Shown here: positions 9,057 through 18,374 of the stretch, piece by piece | Numbering within the stretch: the stretch's first letter is position 1 | Layout: each line of letters begins with the position of its first letter | Source of the DNA: Methylocystis sp. L43 | GTDB lineage: Bacteria; Pseudomonadota; Alphaproteobacteria; Rhizobiales; Beijerinckiaceae | DNA length: 64,000 bases | Assembly (NCBI RefSeq): GCF_015709525.1 | Contig: NZ_JADNRA010000031.1 | Location: forward strand, 153,369 to 217,368 | Reading direction: 5' to 3' | Made by a program: the position numbers and the translations under genes | Notes under the pieces: generated by a model | What the model was told of the DNA's origin: nothing | The model's input: the letters and a program-made list of their open reading frames with translations, nothing else | Database searches by the model: none

Positions 9057-9812
9057 GTGTCAGCTTATGATTTTACTGCGCAGCGCTTGTTCGTTCGTGA
9101 CGATCTCGCGCCGGATGTCGAACTCGCGCCTTCAGCTGAGGCGTCGAACTATCTGCTCAATGTCCTGCGTATGCGGGAGGGCGCGGCGATCCATCTGTTC
9201 AATGGGCGCGACGGCGAATTTCGCGCGACGCTCGCGAATGTCTCGCGACGCTCCGCAAGATTACGCGTCGGCGAGCGACTGCGGGCCCAGACCGAACGCG
9301 CTGACCTCGATTATTGTTTCGCCCCGCTAAAGCAGGCGCGGCTCGACTACATGGCGCAGAAGGCCACTGAGATGGGCGCCGGCCGTCTCCTGCCGGTGAT
9401 GACGCGCCGAACGCAGGTGCGCCGGCTCAATTCGGGGCGGCTCGAGTCCAATGTCATCGAGGCCGCCGAGCAGTGCGGCGTGCTGGCCGTGCCCGAAGTC
9501 GCCGCCGCCGTCGAACTGCCTGATTTTCTCGCGCGTTGGCCGGCACGGCGGCTATTGGTCTTTTGTGACGAACGCGCCGCGCTCGCCAACCCCTTGGACG
9601 CGCTCGAGGGCCGCACGGCGCGAGAGGGCGTCAGCGTGCTCATCGGACCCGAAGGCGGCTTCGACGAGGCCGAACGGGCCGCCATCGCCGGCCTGCCAAA
9701 CGTCGCGCGCCTTTCGCTCGGACCGCGCGTATTGCGCGCGGACACCGCCGCCGTCGCGGCTCTGGCGATCGTCCAGGCGGCAATCGGCGATTGGGCCGCG
9801 GACGCCGTCTAA
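9057..9812 (+). CDS. rsmE: 16S rRNA m3U1498 methyltransferase RsmE
   Basis: A 251-residue SPOUT-class methyltransferase that methylates N3 of U1498 in 16S rRNA. The N-terminal PUA-like part contains the NYLLNVLRMREG block; the knot domain has QKATEMG, IEAAEQCG, the SAM-binding loop VLIGPEGGFDEAE and LGPRVLRADTA. The GTG at 9057 is chosen because GGGAA lies six bases upstream and the protein then begins at the conserved region; upstream in-frame ATGs at 8922 and 9012 would add non-conserved residues. It shares the neighbourhood with ubiA and glutamate-cysteine ligase, a grouping common in Rhizobiales. Confidence 0.92.
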   Translation: MSAYDFTAQRLFVRDDLAPDVELAPSAEASNYLLNVLRMREGAAIHLFNGRDGEFRATLANVSRRSARLRVGERLRAQTERADLDYCFAPLKQARLDYMAQKATEMGAGRLLPVMTRRTQVRRLNSGRLESNVIEAAEQCGVLAVPEVAAAVELPDFLARWPARRLLVFCDERAALANPLDALEGRTAREGVSVLIGPEGGFDEAERAAIAGLPNVARLSLGPRVLRADTAAVAALAIVQAAIGDWAADAV

Positions 9813-10070
9813 ACCAAAAATAAATAAATAGAAAATAAAGCGTAGTTCTCACATGGCGGCCGACAGGTTTCGCTAGTGAGCGTTCAAGACACGATCCTGC
9901 CACGATGTTTGGCTCTAGTTGGTTTGCAGCGCCGGAATGCGCCGCTCTAAGGCGAGGAGGTTCTCGTCGCCGCCAGCGCATTTACGGCGTATCGAGACAT
10001 TGTCGGGATCGCAAGGCTCCTGAAATCTCGCGCGACGCGCGCGAACTTTCGGAAATGAGGCCCAAAACTC
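9813..10070. other. Gene-free spacer after rsmE
   Basis: About 260 bp. It starts with an A/T-rich run (AAAAATAAATAAATAG) directly after the rsmE stop, which has no clear hairpin before it. The rest is GC-rich with no convincing gene; short ATG frames here look like chance. Confidence 0.5.
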
Positions 10071-10394
10071 ATGACCCTAGACAACATCAGCCGCAGTGAC
10101 CGTCTTCTGCCGGCAAGCTTTTTCGGCGTCATCGCGCTCACGGCCATCGCCGTTTCGCCGGCGCATGCCGATAATGTCAGCCAATGCGCGCGTTATGGCG
10201 CCGATTATGTCGCAGTCGCGGGGTCAAACGGTTGTGTTCGGCTCGGCGGCCACGTCCGCGTCTCTATGCCTCGCACCCCTGTCGCCCCATTGGGTTACAC
10301 GGATATGCGTCGTGACGGCATGCAGCATGCTGCTGCGCGCTCCTCGCTGCCGCCGATGGCGCCCTTCGGGCTGCACGACCTCTTCCCACGCTAA
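10071..10394 (+). CDS. Small exported protein with a porin-type N-terminal motif
   Basis: A 107-residue protein with a signal peptide ending at AHA (about residue 33). The mature start, CARYGADYVAVAGSNGC followed by VRLGGHVRV, resembles the first strands of the alphaproteobacterial porin family, in which a CxxYG..F/Y.x.PG(T/S)xxCx(K/R)xGG motif opens the barrel. The rest of the barrel is missing: the protein ends after a short Pro/Met-rich tail. It is either a porin remnant or a small periplasmic protein that keeps only this disulfide-linked module. Confidence is moderate for the resemblance and low for function. Confidence 0.6.
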   Translation: MTLDNISRSDRLLPASFFGVIALTAIAVSPAHADNVSQCARYGADYVAVAGSNGCVRLGGHVRVSMPRTPVAPLGYTDMRRDGMQHAAARSSLPPMAPFGLHDLFPR

Positions 10395-10421
10395 CCGTCG
10401 CGTCGGCGCCGGCTCCCAATA

Positions 10422-11810
10422 TTATTGCGGCAGCACGCAATCGGTGAAGGCGGCGTCGATCGACTGTCCCCACCCGCCGTAATAGGCGTCCAAGCGCCGC
10501 TGGGCCAAGGTGCGTCCGTCTTCGATAATCGCTTCCAGGGGCGCGAGAAAAACGCTCTCGTCGCGCCCTTTGGCGTCGAGGCGGGCGCGTTGGCGCAAGC
10601 CGCCTTTCGCCAGCGCGAGAACGTCGCGCCCAACATCGCGCAGGCTGCGGCCCTCGATTCTCGCATCGAGCGCCAGACCGGGCACATCCGCGCGCAGCGC
10701 CTGACGCGCGGCGGCGCTCCACCCCTTCGTCAGTTCGCGCGCCTGATCGAGCGCGGCGGCGTCATAGAACAGGCCGGCGCAAAGCGCGGGAAGGGCGGTG
10801 AAATGGGCGCGCGGGCCTGCGTCCGCGCCGCGCATTTCGAGATAGGTCTTTAATCTCACCTCCGGAAAGATCGTCGAGAGGTGATTGGCCCAGTCGGACA
10901 TTGTGGCGCGCTCGCCGGGCAGCTGCTGAAGCCGGCCCCCCAATAAGTCCCGAAAGCTGGCTCCCGCCACGTCGTGATAGACGTCGCCGCGTTTGACGAA
11001 ATACATCGGCACGTCAAGCGCATAGTCGACATAGCGTTCGAAGCCGAATCCCTTCTCGAAGGCGAAGGGCAGCATGCCGGTTCTGTTCGGATCGGTGTCG
11101 AGCCAAATATAGGAGCGTTGCGACAGCCGGCCGGTGGGCTTGCCGTCGAGAAATGGCGAGTTGGCGAACATCGCGGTGATGAGCGGCTGTAAAGCGAGGC
11201 CGACACGCGTTTTTTGCACCATGTCGGCTTCGTCGACGAAGTCGATGTTGACCTGCACGGTCGCCGTGCGAAACATCATGTCGAGCCCGAGCGCGCCGAC
11301 TTTCGGCATGTAGGCTTGCATGATGGCGTAGCGCTGCTTGGGCATGGTCGGCGTCTCCGCGCGCGACCATTTGGGGCTTGCGCCCAGATCGAGGAAGCGC
11401 ACGCCAAGCGCGCGGGCCACGGGCGCAAGGGCGGCGAAATGCGCGTCAAGCTCGTCATGCGTGGCGTGAACGTCGGCCAGCGGCGCCCCGGAAAGTTCGA
11501 ATTGTCCGCCCGGCTCGAGCGAAATCGCGCCGCCGCCGTCGGACTGATAGAGACCGATCAGCGCGTCCCGGTCGAGGATGGGCGCCCAGCCGAGCGTGTC
11601 GCGCAAGCCCTCAAGCAGCGCGCGCACGCCGCCCCGGCCGCCGGCGCCCTCATAGGGGACCGGCGAATCGTCGGCCGCATAGAAGGGGAACTTCTCGTGC
11701 TCCGTGCCGATAAGCAGCGGGGCGACGCCGGTCTTGGAGCCGGATTCGAGCCATTCCACCAGCATGTTGCGCGACGTGATTGGCGTCGTATCGGATACGT
11801 CGCGGGCCAT
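10422..11810 (-). CDS. gshA: Glutamate-cysteine ligase (class III, plant-type)
   Basis: A 462-residue enzyme making gamma-glutamylcysteine, the first step of glutathione synthesis. The GCS2-type fold is indicated by LIGTEHEKFPF near residue 35, SLEPGGQFELSG, the MPKQRYAIMQAYMP block, QVNIDFVDEADM, and GRLSQRSYIWLDTDPNRTG. This is the form found in plants and most alphaproteobacteria. Glutathione matters in methylotrophs for formaldehyde and oxidative stress. The start ATG at 11810 gives normal family length. Confidence 0.93.
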   Translation of the reverse strand: MARDVSDTTPITSRNMLVEWLESGSKTGVAPLLIGTEHEKFPFYAADDSPVPYEGAGGRGGVRALLEGLRDTLGWAPILDRDALIGLYQSDGGGAISLEPGGQFELSGAPLADVHATHDELDAHFAALAPVARALGVRFLDLGASPKWSRAETPTMPKQRYAIMQAYMPKVGALGLDMMFRTATVQVNIDFVDEADMVQKTRVGLALQPLITAMFANSPFLDGKPTGRLSQRSYIWLDTDPNRTGMLPFAFEKGFGFERYVDYALDVPMYFVKRGDVYHDVAGASFRDLLGGRLQQLPGERATMSDWANHLSTIFPEVRLKTYLEMRGADAGPRAHFTALPALCAGLFYDAAALDQARELTKGWSAAARQALRADVPGLALDARIEGRSLRDVGRDVLALAKGGLRQRARLDAKGRDESVFLAPLEAIIEDGRTLAQRRLDAYYGGWGQSIDAAFTDCVLPQ

Positions 11811-11995
11811 CTACGGGGAGTTTTCCGTGTTAGAGGAGATGCGCGACTGCGGCGCGGACGCGACTCGCGGGTGAAGGAATCGCGCCGATGGATTGCAGGA
11901 AAGCGGGCGTTGCGCAAGCCTCCGGCCGTCCCCGCCGCGATGGGCGTCAAGGTCTCGAACTTGGGCGGGTGTTCCGAGCTTGGCCGGCCAGCCTC

Positions 11996-12865
11996 TCAGC
12001 GCTTGCCGAACATCTGGCCGAGAATGCTTTCGAAGTCCGAGCGGGCGCCGGCGTTTTCGCCGCCGCTGCTGCGTCCGATCTGCAGCGTCTTCTGGATCTC
12101 TTCGATCGCCTGCTGAATCGACGCCTGGTCCATGTCCTCGGGCATGCCTTGAGAGCGCCCGGCGCCCCGGTCGAGGTCAAGCGGGCCGCCGCGACCCAGG
12201 CCGCCGGCGTCGCTTGTGGGTCCGCCATAAGAATCCGGCGCGGTGCGGCGGCCGCCGAGCAGGGAGCCCAGGATCGACCCCAGAAGTCCGCCAAGCAGTC
12301 CGCCGCCGCCTGTTGCGCCGCCTCGAGGCGTCGGCATCGGCGCGGGTTCGGGCTGCGGCGTGCGCGCGCCGCCGAGCATCTGCTCCAAAATGGAGCCGAG
12401 CGCGCCTGAGCTGACCAGCTGGCCGAGCACGCCGCCGAGGCCCCGGTTGCTCACATTTTTGAATAACCCGCCGATGAGCACGGAAACGAGCACCGGCAGC
12501 AATTGCGAGAGAATGTCCGGACGCAGCCCCGACTCGCGGGCCGCGACCTGCACGACCTGCCCAGCGGCCGCCGGCGAGCCGAAGAGATCGGCGAGCAGCT
12601 GTCGCGACTGGGCGAGAGAGTCCGCGTCCTGCGCGGCGCCAGGGTCGTCGAAGGCGCCCGCGCGCAGCGGGGACGCGATATCGCCCAAAACCTTTTCGAA
12701 CAGCGCCGGCTGTTCCGCGGCGTTGCTCAGGCCCACTTCGAGCGCGGGAGCCAGGGCTTTGATGGCGCGGTCCATCTGTTCGTCGGAGAGGCCGAAGCGC
12801 TGAGCCAGATTGGAGACCAACTGGCCGCCTTGCGCGGACTGCAAAATCTCGTCGAGATAGGACAT
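11996..12865 (-). CDS. DUF937 domain protein
   Basis: A 289-residue protein whose N-terminal two thirds match the DUF937 pattern: MSYLDEILQSAQGGQLVSNLAQRFGLSDEQ, then repeated short helices and LLPVLVSVLIGGLFKN. The C-terminal third is low-complexity, Gly/Pro-rich with GGGLLGGLLGSILGSLLGG, and ends with a short helical segment. The ATG at 12865 is favoured over a GTG at 12883 because GGAG precedes it by eight bases. Biochemical function is unknown for the family. Confidence 0.75.
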   Translation of the reverse strand: MSYLDEILQSAQGGQLVSNLAQRFGLSDEQMDRAIKALAPALEVGLSNAAEQPALFEKVLGDIASPLRAGAFDDPGAAQDADSLAQSRQLLADLFGSPAAAGQVVQVAARESGLRPDILSQLLPVLVSVLIGGLFKNVSNRGLGGVLGQLVSSGALGSILEQMLGGARTPQPEPAPMPTPRGGATGGGGLLGGLLGSILGSLLGGRRTAPDSYGGPTSDAGGLGRGGPLDLDRGAGRSQGMPEDMDQASIQQAIEEIQKTLQIGRSSGGENAGARSDFESILGQMFGKR

Positions 12866-13050
12866 GCGCGCAGCTCCGTTCACGCGAGCCCGGACGCCGA
12901 GCCCGCCGTCATGGTGTCACAGTCCGGCGGTCTCGCCAATCGACTGCGGAGCTGGAAACTTGTTGCGGCGCACCGAAATTAGCAACGCATTGTCCGCGTT
13001 CGCCGATGGGTTCCCGCAGCGGATGCGCGCTGCGCCGGCGCCTTGACACC

Positions 13051-13066
13051 GTCGCGCATGCGCGAC
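13051..13066. promoter_or_regulatory. Perfect 16-bp palindrome upstream of ispH
   Basis: GTCGCGCATGCGCGAC is a perfect inverted repeat, three bases after a TTGACA (13043-13048) that could be a -35 element. Position about 100 bp before ispH suggests an operator, but in a GC-rich genome a chance palindrome is possible. Confidence 0.35.
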
Positions 13067-13162
13067 ATTGCTTGCCGGCATTCAGCCGGGTGATCCGGAT
13101 GGCCGCGTTTGGCGCTTGAGCGGCTCGCCGCTTCCGCGCCGCCTCTGCCAAAAGGCGCGAAG

Positions 13163-14131
13163 ATGAACGTTCACCCCCGGCCAACCAAGCCGCCGCTCAA
13201 GATACTGCTTTGCTCGCCGCGTGGATTTTGCGCCGGCGTCGTGCGCGCAATCGACGCCGTCGAGCGGGCGCTGGCCAAGTTTGGGCCGCCCGTTTATGTG
13301 CGCCATGAGATCGTTCACAATCGCTACGTCGTCGAATCGCTGAAGGCGAAGGGCGCGGTTTTCGTCGAGGAGCTCGACGAAATTCCGAACACGAACGCGC
13401 CGGTGATCTTCTCGGCGCATGGGGTCGCCAAAGCAGTTTCGGCCGCGGCGGCGGGACGCGGACTCCTCGCCATCGACGCGACCTGTCCACTCGTCACCAA
13501 AGTGCATCGAGAGGCCGAAATTCACTGGCGGCGCGGCCGCCGGGTGTTGCTCGTCGGACATTCCGGCCATCCTGAGGTCGTGGGCACGATGGGACAGCTG
13601 CCGGACGGAGCGGTGGTGCTGGTCGAATCCGTGGAAGACATTGGGCGGCTCAAACTCGATGACGAAACGAATCTGGCTTATGTGACGCAAACGACGCTGT
13701 CGCTCGACGACTCCCAGGAGATCGTCAGCGCGCTGATGCGGCGCTTTCCAAAGATCATTGGCCCGCACAAGGAAGACATCTGCTATGCGACGACGAACCG
13801 CCAGGCTGCGGTGAAGGAGGTCGCCCCGCATGTCGAGGCCGTGATCGTGGTTGGCTCGCCCAACTCGTCGAACTCGCAGCGGCTGCGCGAGGTGGCCGAG
13901 CGCGCCGGCGCGCCCGCGCAGCTCGTGCAGGGCCGGGGCGAGATCGACTGGGAGATTTTTGGCAGCATATCGTCGCTCGGCATCACGGCCGGGGCGTCCG
14001 CGCCCGAGGTTTTGGTTGAGGAAATCATGGACGCCTTCGCCGAACGCTACGACATTGTCGTCGAGACCATCTCCAGCGCCGATGAGAACGTGTCCTTTCC
14101 TCTGCCCAAGGAGCTGCGGGCGATCGCCTGA
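13163..14131 (+). CDS. ispH: 4-hydroxy-3-methylbut-2-enyl diphosphate reductase
   Basis: A 322-residue iron-sulfur enzyme, last step of the MEP isoprenoid pathway, giving IPP and DMAPP. The three cluster cysteines are in [19 protein letters not shown] and [23 protein letters not shown] is the diphosphate-binding loop and HEIVHN and SAHGV supply active-site histidines. The ATG at 13163 is preferred over one at 13109 because the extra 18 residues are not family-like. It precedes thrB and rnhA on the same strand, a conserved order in alphaproteobacteria. Confidence 0.95.
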   Translation: MNVHPRPTKPPLKILLCSPRGFCAGVVRAIDAVERALAKFGPPVYVRHEIVHNRYVVESLKAKGAVFVEELDEIPNTNAPVIFSAHGVAKAVSAAAAGRGLLAIDATCPLVTKVHREAEIHWRRGRRVLLVGHSGHPEVVGTMGQLPDGAVVLVESVEDIGRLKLDDETNLAYVTQTTLSLDDSQEIVSALMRRFPKIIGPHKEDICYATTNRQAAVKEVAPHVEAVIVVGSPNSSNSQRLREVAERAGAPAQLVQGRGEIDWEIFGSISSLGITAGASAPEVLVEEIMDAFAERYDIVVETISSADENVSFPLPKELRAIA

Positions 14132-14160
14132 GGGCGGCCCGCAGTGAACGGTCGGCGCAC

Positions 14161-15126
14161 ATGGCCGTCTACACGCAGGTTGACGACGAGGAGCTGATCG
14201 CTTTTCTCGCGACATATGATCTCGGGCCGCTGCTCTCCTGCAAAGGCATCGCCGAGGGCGTCGAAAATTCCAACTATTATCTCCATACCGGCGCCGGCAG
14301 TTTCATCCTCACGCTTTACGAGAAGCGCGTCGCCGAAGCCGATTTGCCATTCTTCCTGAACCTCATGGAGCATCTCGCGGCGCGGGGCGTGACCTGCCCG
14401 CTGCCGGTGAAGAACCGCGCCGGGCTCGCGCTGGGGCGCCTCGCCGGCCGACCCGCCGTCATCGTCACTTTTCTGGACGGCTATTCGATCCACCATCCGG
14501 AGACCGCGCATTGCGCCGCGCTCGGCGCGACTCTCGCGCAACTGCACCTCGCCGGCGCCGATTTCGCGCAGCGGCGCCGCAACGCGCTTTCTGTCGAAGG
14601 ATGGCGGCCGCTATTTTCGACGTGCGCATCGCGAGCGGAAGAGGTCGCGACCGGATTGCGCGCGCTCGTCGACGCGGAGCTCAATCATCTGGAGCGAAAC
14701 TGGCCGCGGGACCTGCCGAGCGGAGTCATTCACGCCGATCTCTTCCCCGACAATGTTTTTTTTCTCGGCGAGCGAATCTCGGGGCTGATTGACTTCTATT
14801 TCGCCTGCACCGACGCCTACGCCTATGATCTGGCGATCTGCCTGAACGCCTGGTGCTTTGACGCCGAGCTTCGCTATCAACCGGACAAGGGCGCTGCGCT
14901 GCTCGAGGCCTACCGGCGGCTCCGGCCGCTTTCAACCGCCGAGATCGCGGCCTTTCCCACGCTGGCGCGCGGCGCCGCGCTGCGTTTCCTGCTTACGCGC
15001 TACGTCGACTGGCTCAACGTGCCGCCGGGCGCGCTGGTGCGTCCCAAGGACCCGCGCGAATATCTCGTCAAGCTTCGGTTTCACCAATCCGCCCCTGACG
15101 CGCGCGTCTATGGCCTCAATTCATGA
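14161..15126 (+). CDS. thrB: Homoserine kinase, APH-type
   Basis: A 321-residue kinase of the aminoglycoside phosphotransferase/choline kinase fold, the ThrB type used by alphaproteobacteria and pseudomonads. It phosphorylates homoserine for threonine synthesis. Key features are the nucleotide-binding N-lobe ([11 protein letters not shown]), the Brenner motif [14 protein letters not shown], and the metal-binding [18 protein letters not shown]. It begins 29 bp after ispH, and its stop overlaps the rnhA start by four bases, indicating one transcription unit. Confidence 0.93.
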   Translation: MAVYTQVDDEELIAFLATYDLGPLLSCKGIAEGVENSNYYLHTGAGSFILTLYEKRVAEADLPFFLNLMEHLAARGVTCPLPVKNRAGLALGRLAGRPAVIVTFLDGYSIHHPETAHCAALGATLAQLHLAGADFAQRRRNALSVEGWRPLFSTCASRAEEVATGLRALVDAELNHLERNWPRDLPSGVIHADLFPDNVFFLGERISGLIDFYFACTDAYAYDLAICLNAWCFDAELRYQPDKGAALLEAYRRLRPLSTAEIAAFPTLARGAALRFLLTRYVDWLNVPPGALVRPKDPREYLVKLRFHQSAPDARVYGLNS

Positions 15127-15599
15127 CGCGCGGCGTCGAGATTTGGACGGATGGCGCCTGCTCGGGAAATCCGGGGCCGGGCGGTTGGGGCGCGATTCTC
15201 CGCTTTGGCGATCGCGAAAAAGAGATCAACGGCGGCGAGCCGCTCACCACCAATAATCGCATGGAGCTGATGGCGGCCATCATGGCGCTTGAGACTCTGA
15301 CTCGCCCTTGCTCGGTGGATCTCCATACCGATTCGCAATATTTGCGCAGCGGGGTCACCTCGTGGATCGACGGCTGGAAAGCGCGCGGCTGGCGCACCGC
15401 CGACCGAAAACCGGTCAAGAACGTCGATCTGTGGCAAAGGCTGGAAGCGGCGGCGGAGCGGCACGACGTCGACTGGCACTGGGTCAAAGGCCATTCGGGC
15501 CATGACATGAACGAGCGCGCCGACGAATTGGCGCGCGCCGGCATGGCGCCGTTCCTCCCCGGCCGGCCGCCTGCAAGCGCACGCGCTTCATCGAAATAG
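15123..15599 (+). CDS. rnhA: Ribonuclease HI
   Basis: A 158-residue enzyme that cuts RNA in RNA-DNA hybrids. The catalytic carboxylates are visible in [15 protein letters not shown] (Asp), [13 protein letters not shown] (Glu), [10 protein letters not shown] (Asp) and NERADELAR (Asp), with the catalytic-loop histidine in KGHSGHDMN. It starts at an ATGA overlap with thrB. A strong Rho-independent terminator follows at 15659-15691, closing the ispH-thrB-rnhA unit. Confidence 0.96.
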   Translation: MTRGVEIWTDGACSGNPGPGGWGAILRFGDREKEINGGEPLTTNNRMELMAAIMALETLTRPCSVDLHTDSQYLRSGVTSWIDGWKARGWRTADRKPVKNVDLWQRLEAAAERHDVDWHWVKGHSGHDMNERADELARAGMAPFLPGRPPASARASSK

Positions 15600-15658
15600 T
15601 CTTGCCGATCCCACCGCGAACCCTATCTCAAAGTCGACCAGGACTCTTCTTCGCCTTC

Positions 15659-15691
15659 GGGGAGCGCGGCGCGGCCGCGTTCCCCATTTTT
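15659..15691 (+). terminator. Rho-independent terminator after rnhA
   Basis: An 11-bp stem (GGGGAGCGCGG pairing with CCGCGTTCCCC, including one G-U pair), a five-base loop and then ATTTTTGTTT. It lies 60 bp after the rnhA stop on the same strand. Confidence 0.85.
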
Positions 15692-15790
15692 GTTTGCCAT
15701 CATATTGACACGTCGCCGCGCAAAACGACCATGTGCGGTTAGTTAAGCGCGTCTTTGCTGATTCTCTCTTCGATGGGGGGCAAGACGTCG

Positions 15791-17542
15791 ATGCACCTTC
15801 CCAAAAAATGGTGGATTGGACTGCCGGTCCTTTTTGGACTGGCCTATTTTGCGCAGGGCGCGGTGACGCCTCGTCTAGAGGACGATCTGCGCGCTGCGAT
15901 CTTGTCGCGAGTCGCGCAGTCGCCTGACGCGATCGACAGGCCGGAGGTCCGCGTCGCGGGCCGCGACGCCGTCCTCGCCGGCATTTCGCTGTCGCCTGAC
16001 GTGAAAGCTCAGCTTTTGACGGCGCTGGGCGTTGAAACGCCGGCGCGGCGCATCATCGATGCGACGCAGCCTCTCTCGCGCGCGACGCCCTTCGTGCTGA
16101 GACTCGAACGCCGCGGCGGCAAGGCCATAATCTCGGGCGCCGTCCCGCCGACGGGCGCGCGCGAAAGGCTGCGCGCCGAGATCGCCGCCCTAGGCCTGGA
16201 AGTGTCGGACTCCGCCGCCTATGCCGACGGCGCGCCGCAATCCTTCCCCGATCTCGCGTCTTTCGCCGTGCGCCGCCTCGCCGAACTCGATCCCGCGACG
16301 ACGACGATGACCGACGCGACTCTGGCTGTTTCCGGCGAAGCGCGCAGCGCGGCCGATTACGACAATGCGCTCGCCGCGCTCAAGGCGTCGCCGTTCGGCG
16401 CGAGCGCGGTAAAGGTGGAAGTATCCCCGCCGCGTGTTTCTCCCTATGTGTTTTCAGCGGCGGCGCGTGATGGCGTCATCAGTCTCTCCGGCCACCTGCC
16501 CAGCGACGATCTACGCAAACAGGTCGTCGCGATGGCGGCCGCGGCCGGCGCCGGCGCCGCGGTCAGCGATGCGATTCAGCTCGGCGCCGGCGCGCCGGCC
16601 GGAGACTTCGCCGGCGCGCTTGCGTTCGCGGTCGGCGAACTCGGCAAGCTGTCGCAAGGCAAAGTCGCCGTATCCGATGGCAAGATCATCATCGAAGGGC
16701 AGGGGCGCCAGAACATATTGGGCGAGACGATCCGGGCCGACGCGAAAGCGCGGTTGCCTTCAGGATTTGAGATCGCGCGGCTCGACGTCATGGCGGGTCC
16801 GATGACGCCGTATGTTTTCAGCGCCCAGCGCGCCGGCGGAGACATCACGCTCACCGGCTATGCGCCAGATGAGGCTGTCCGTAATCGCCTCGTCGAAACA
16901 GCGCGCAGGAATTTCTTCGACGCGAAGGTCGTTGATCGGCTCGTTATCGCGAAAGGGGCGCCGCAGAACTTCGCGGAAGCGACGGATCATGCCCTTGCCG
17001 CGCTCGCGCGACTCGACGAAGGCAAGCTTGCGATCAGCGACTCGAATATCTCGCTCGCGGGCGTCGCGCGTCATCAGAGCGCGCGCGCCGAGATTGCGGC
17101 GAGCTTCGCCGACGCGCTGCCGCAGAGTTTCCGCGGCGAAGCGCAGCTGTCGACCCGCATCGTCGGCGCGCCGCTTGTTGCGAGCCAATGTGGCGCGGCG
17201 CTCTCCGAGCTTCTCACCAAATCGCCAATCGTCTTTGCGTCCGACGATTCAGCGATCGCCGCTGAATCCGCGCCTCTCATCGATGCGATCGCCGCGACGG
17301 CGCTGCGCTGCCAGGGCGCCACTCTCGAAATCGCGGCGCACACCGACAACATCGGCATCGCCGAAGTGAATCTGGGGCGCAGCAAGCGTCGCGCGCAGGC
17401 GGTCGTCGAACGCCTGGCGAAGGCCGGAGTCGACCCGTTCAGAATAAGCGCCGTCGGCTATGGCGGCGAGCGCCCAATCGCTTCCAATGACAGCGACGAA
17501 AATCGCGCGCGCAATCGCCGCGTCGAAATCGTCGTCAAGTAG
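15791..17542 (+). CDS. OmpA-C domain protein with repeated BON-like modules
   Basis: A roughly 583-residue envelope protein: an N-terminal hydrophobic segment (KKWWIGLPVLFGLAYFAQG), then several repeated BON-like modules, each built around a PYVFSA(A/Q)R-type strand, a DGVISLSGHLPS-type turn and a helix, and a C-terminal OmpA-like peptidoglycan-binding domain with IAAHTDNIGIAEVNLGRSKRRAQAV and NRRVEIVVK. Architecture recalls ArfA/OmpATb-type proteins. The ATG at 15791 is favoured because a G-rich Shine-Dalgarno-like run lies upstream; ATG 15773 is possible. The hydrophobic segment probably anchors it in the inner membrane. The next gene follows after 21 bp. Confidence 0.8.
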   Translation: MHLPKKWWIGLPVLFGLAYFAQGAVTPRLEDDLRAAILSRVAQSPDAIDRPEVRVAGRDAVLAGISLSPDVKAQLLTALGVETPARRIIDATQPLSRATPFVLRLERRGGKAIISGAVPPTGARERLRAEIAALGLEVSDSAAYADGAPQSFPDLASFAVRRLAELDPATTTMTDATLAVSGEARSAADYDNALAALKASPFGASAVKVEVSPPRVSPYVFSAAARDGVISLSGHLPSDDLRKQVVAMAAAAGAGAAVSDAIQLGAGAPAGDFAGALAFAVGELGKLSQGKVAVSDGKIIIEGQGRQNILGETIRADAKARLPSGFEIARLDVMAGPMTPYVFSAQRAGGDITLTGYAPDEAVRNRLVETARRNFFDAKVVDRLVIAKGAPQNFAEATDHALAALARLDEGKLAISDSNISLAGVARHQSARAEIAASFADALPQSFRGEAQLSTRIVGAPLVASQCGAALSELLTKSPIVFASDDSAIAAESAPLIDAIAATALRCQGATLEIAAHTDNIGIAEVNLGRSKRRAQAVVERLAKAGVDPFRISAVGYGGERPIASNDSDENRARNRRVEIVVK

Positions 17543-17563
17543 CGCCAGAGAAGGAGACGGCAG

Positions 17564-18352
17564 ATGTCCTACTTGCTGACGCTTGGCTGGCCTTGGTTCG
17601 CCGCCGCCTGCGGGCTTGGCGCGCTTGCCGGCTATGTGACGACCTCGCCGGCGAAGGACGCCCCTGCGGCGCCCGGCTGGAATATCATCGCGATCGCCGT
17701 GACGCTCGGCGCGGGCGCAGCCGCCTCCTGGCTGGGGCTCCTTGACGGGCGCGCGGCGCTGACGATGGACGTGTTGCTGATCGCGGCGCTCGCTTATCTC
17801 ATCGGCCTGCCGGTCGGCGGCGCGCTCAAGACGACACAGTCCGCGCCTGCTTATGTCGCCAAACGGCCGATCGTCGTATTGCGCGGCGCGACGCGCGACG
17901 TTTGCGAATCGACCGTCGCGCCGTCGCCCCTACCGCAAGATGAGCAAGATGAGATCGTCGCGACTGCGCAGCCAGAGACGGCGACGAGCGTTGAGCCGGC
18001 GCTAGAGGCGGCGGCTTTTGCCGCCAAGGCGCTGAATGAAAAAGCCGCGCAAATGCGCGCGCCGAGCGGCAAAATGACGCCGGGCGCTCCGCCTGCCGCG
18101 TTGTCCGCGCCGCGCAACGAGACAGCGGACGATCTGGCCAAGATCAAGGGCGTCGGACCCAAGAGCGTCGAGAAACTGCACGCGCTCGGGGTTTTCCATT
18201 ATGATCAGATCGCCGGCTGGAGCGACGACAACGTCAAATGGATCGAGGCGTCGATCGGCGCGGCGGGGCGGGTGAAGCGCAATGGATGGGTCGAGCAGGC
18301 GCAAGCTCTGAGCGGCGGCGCTTCGGCTGATCGCAACGCCGACGCGGCATAA
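17564..18352 (+). CDS. Membrane protein with C-terminal helix-hairpin-helix domain
   Basis: A 262-residue protein with about three N-terminal hydrophobic helices (residues 5-85), an Ala/Pro-rich linker and a C-terminal helix-hairpin-helix module: DDLAKIKGVGPKSVEKLHALGVFHYDQIAGW. Similar domains appear in proteins annotated as DUF4332-like or as fused to NADH dehydrogenase-like small subunits. AAGGAG sits eight bases before the ATG. It directly follows the OmpA/BON gene, suggesting co-expression. Function is unknown. Confidence 0.72.
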   Translation: MSYLLTLGWPWFAAACGLGALAGYVTTSPAKDAPAAPGWNIIAIAVTLGAGAAASWLGLLDGRAALTMDVLLIAALAYLIGLPVGGALKTTQSAPAYVAKRPIVVLRGATRDVCESTVAPSPLPQDEQDEIVATAQPETATSVEPALEAAAFAAKALNEKAAQMRAPSGKMTPGAPPAALSAPRNETADDLAKIKGVGPKSVEKLHALGVFHYDQIAGWSDDNVKWIEASIGAAGRVKRNGWVEQAQALSGGASADRNADAA

Positions 18353-18374
18353 GCGCCGGCAGAAGGACGAGTTC

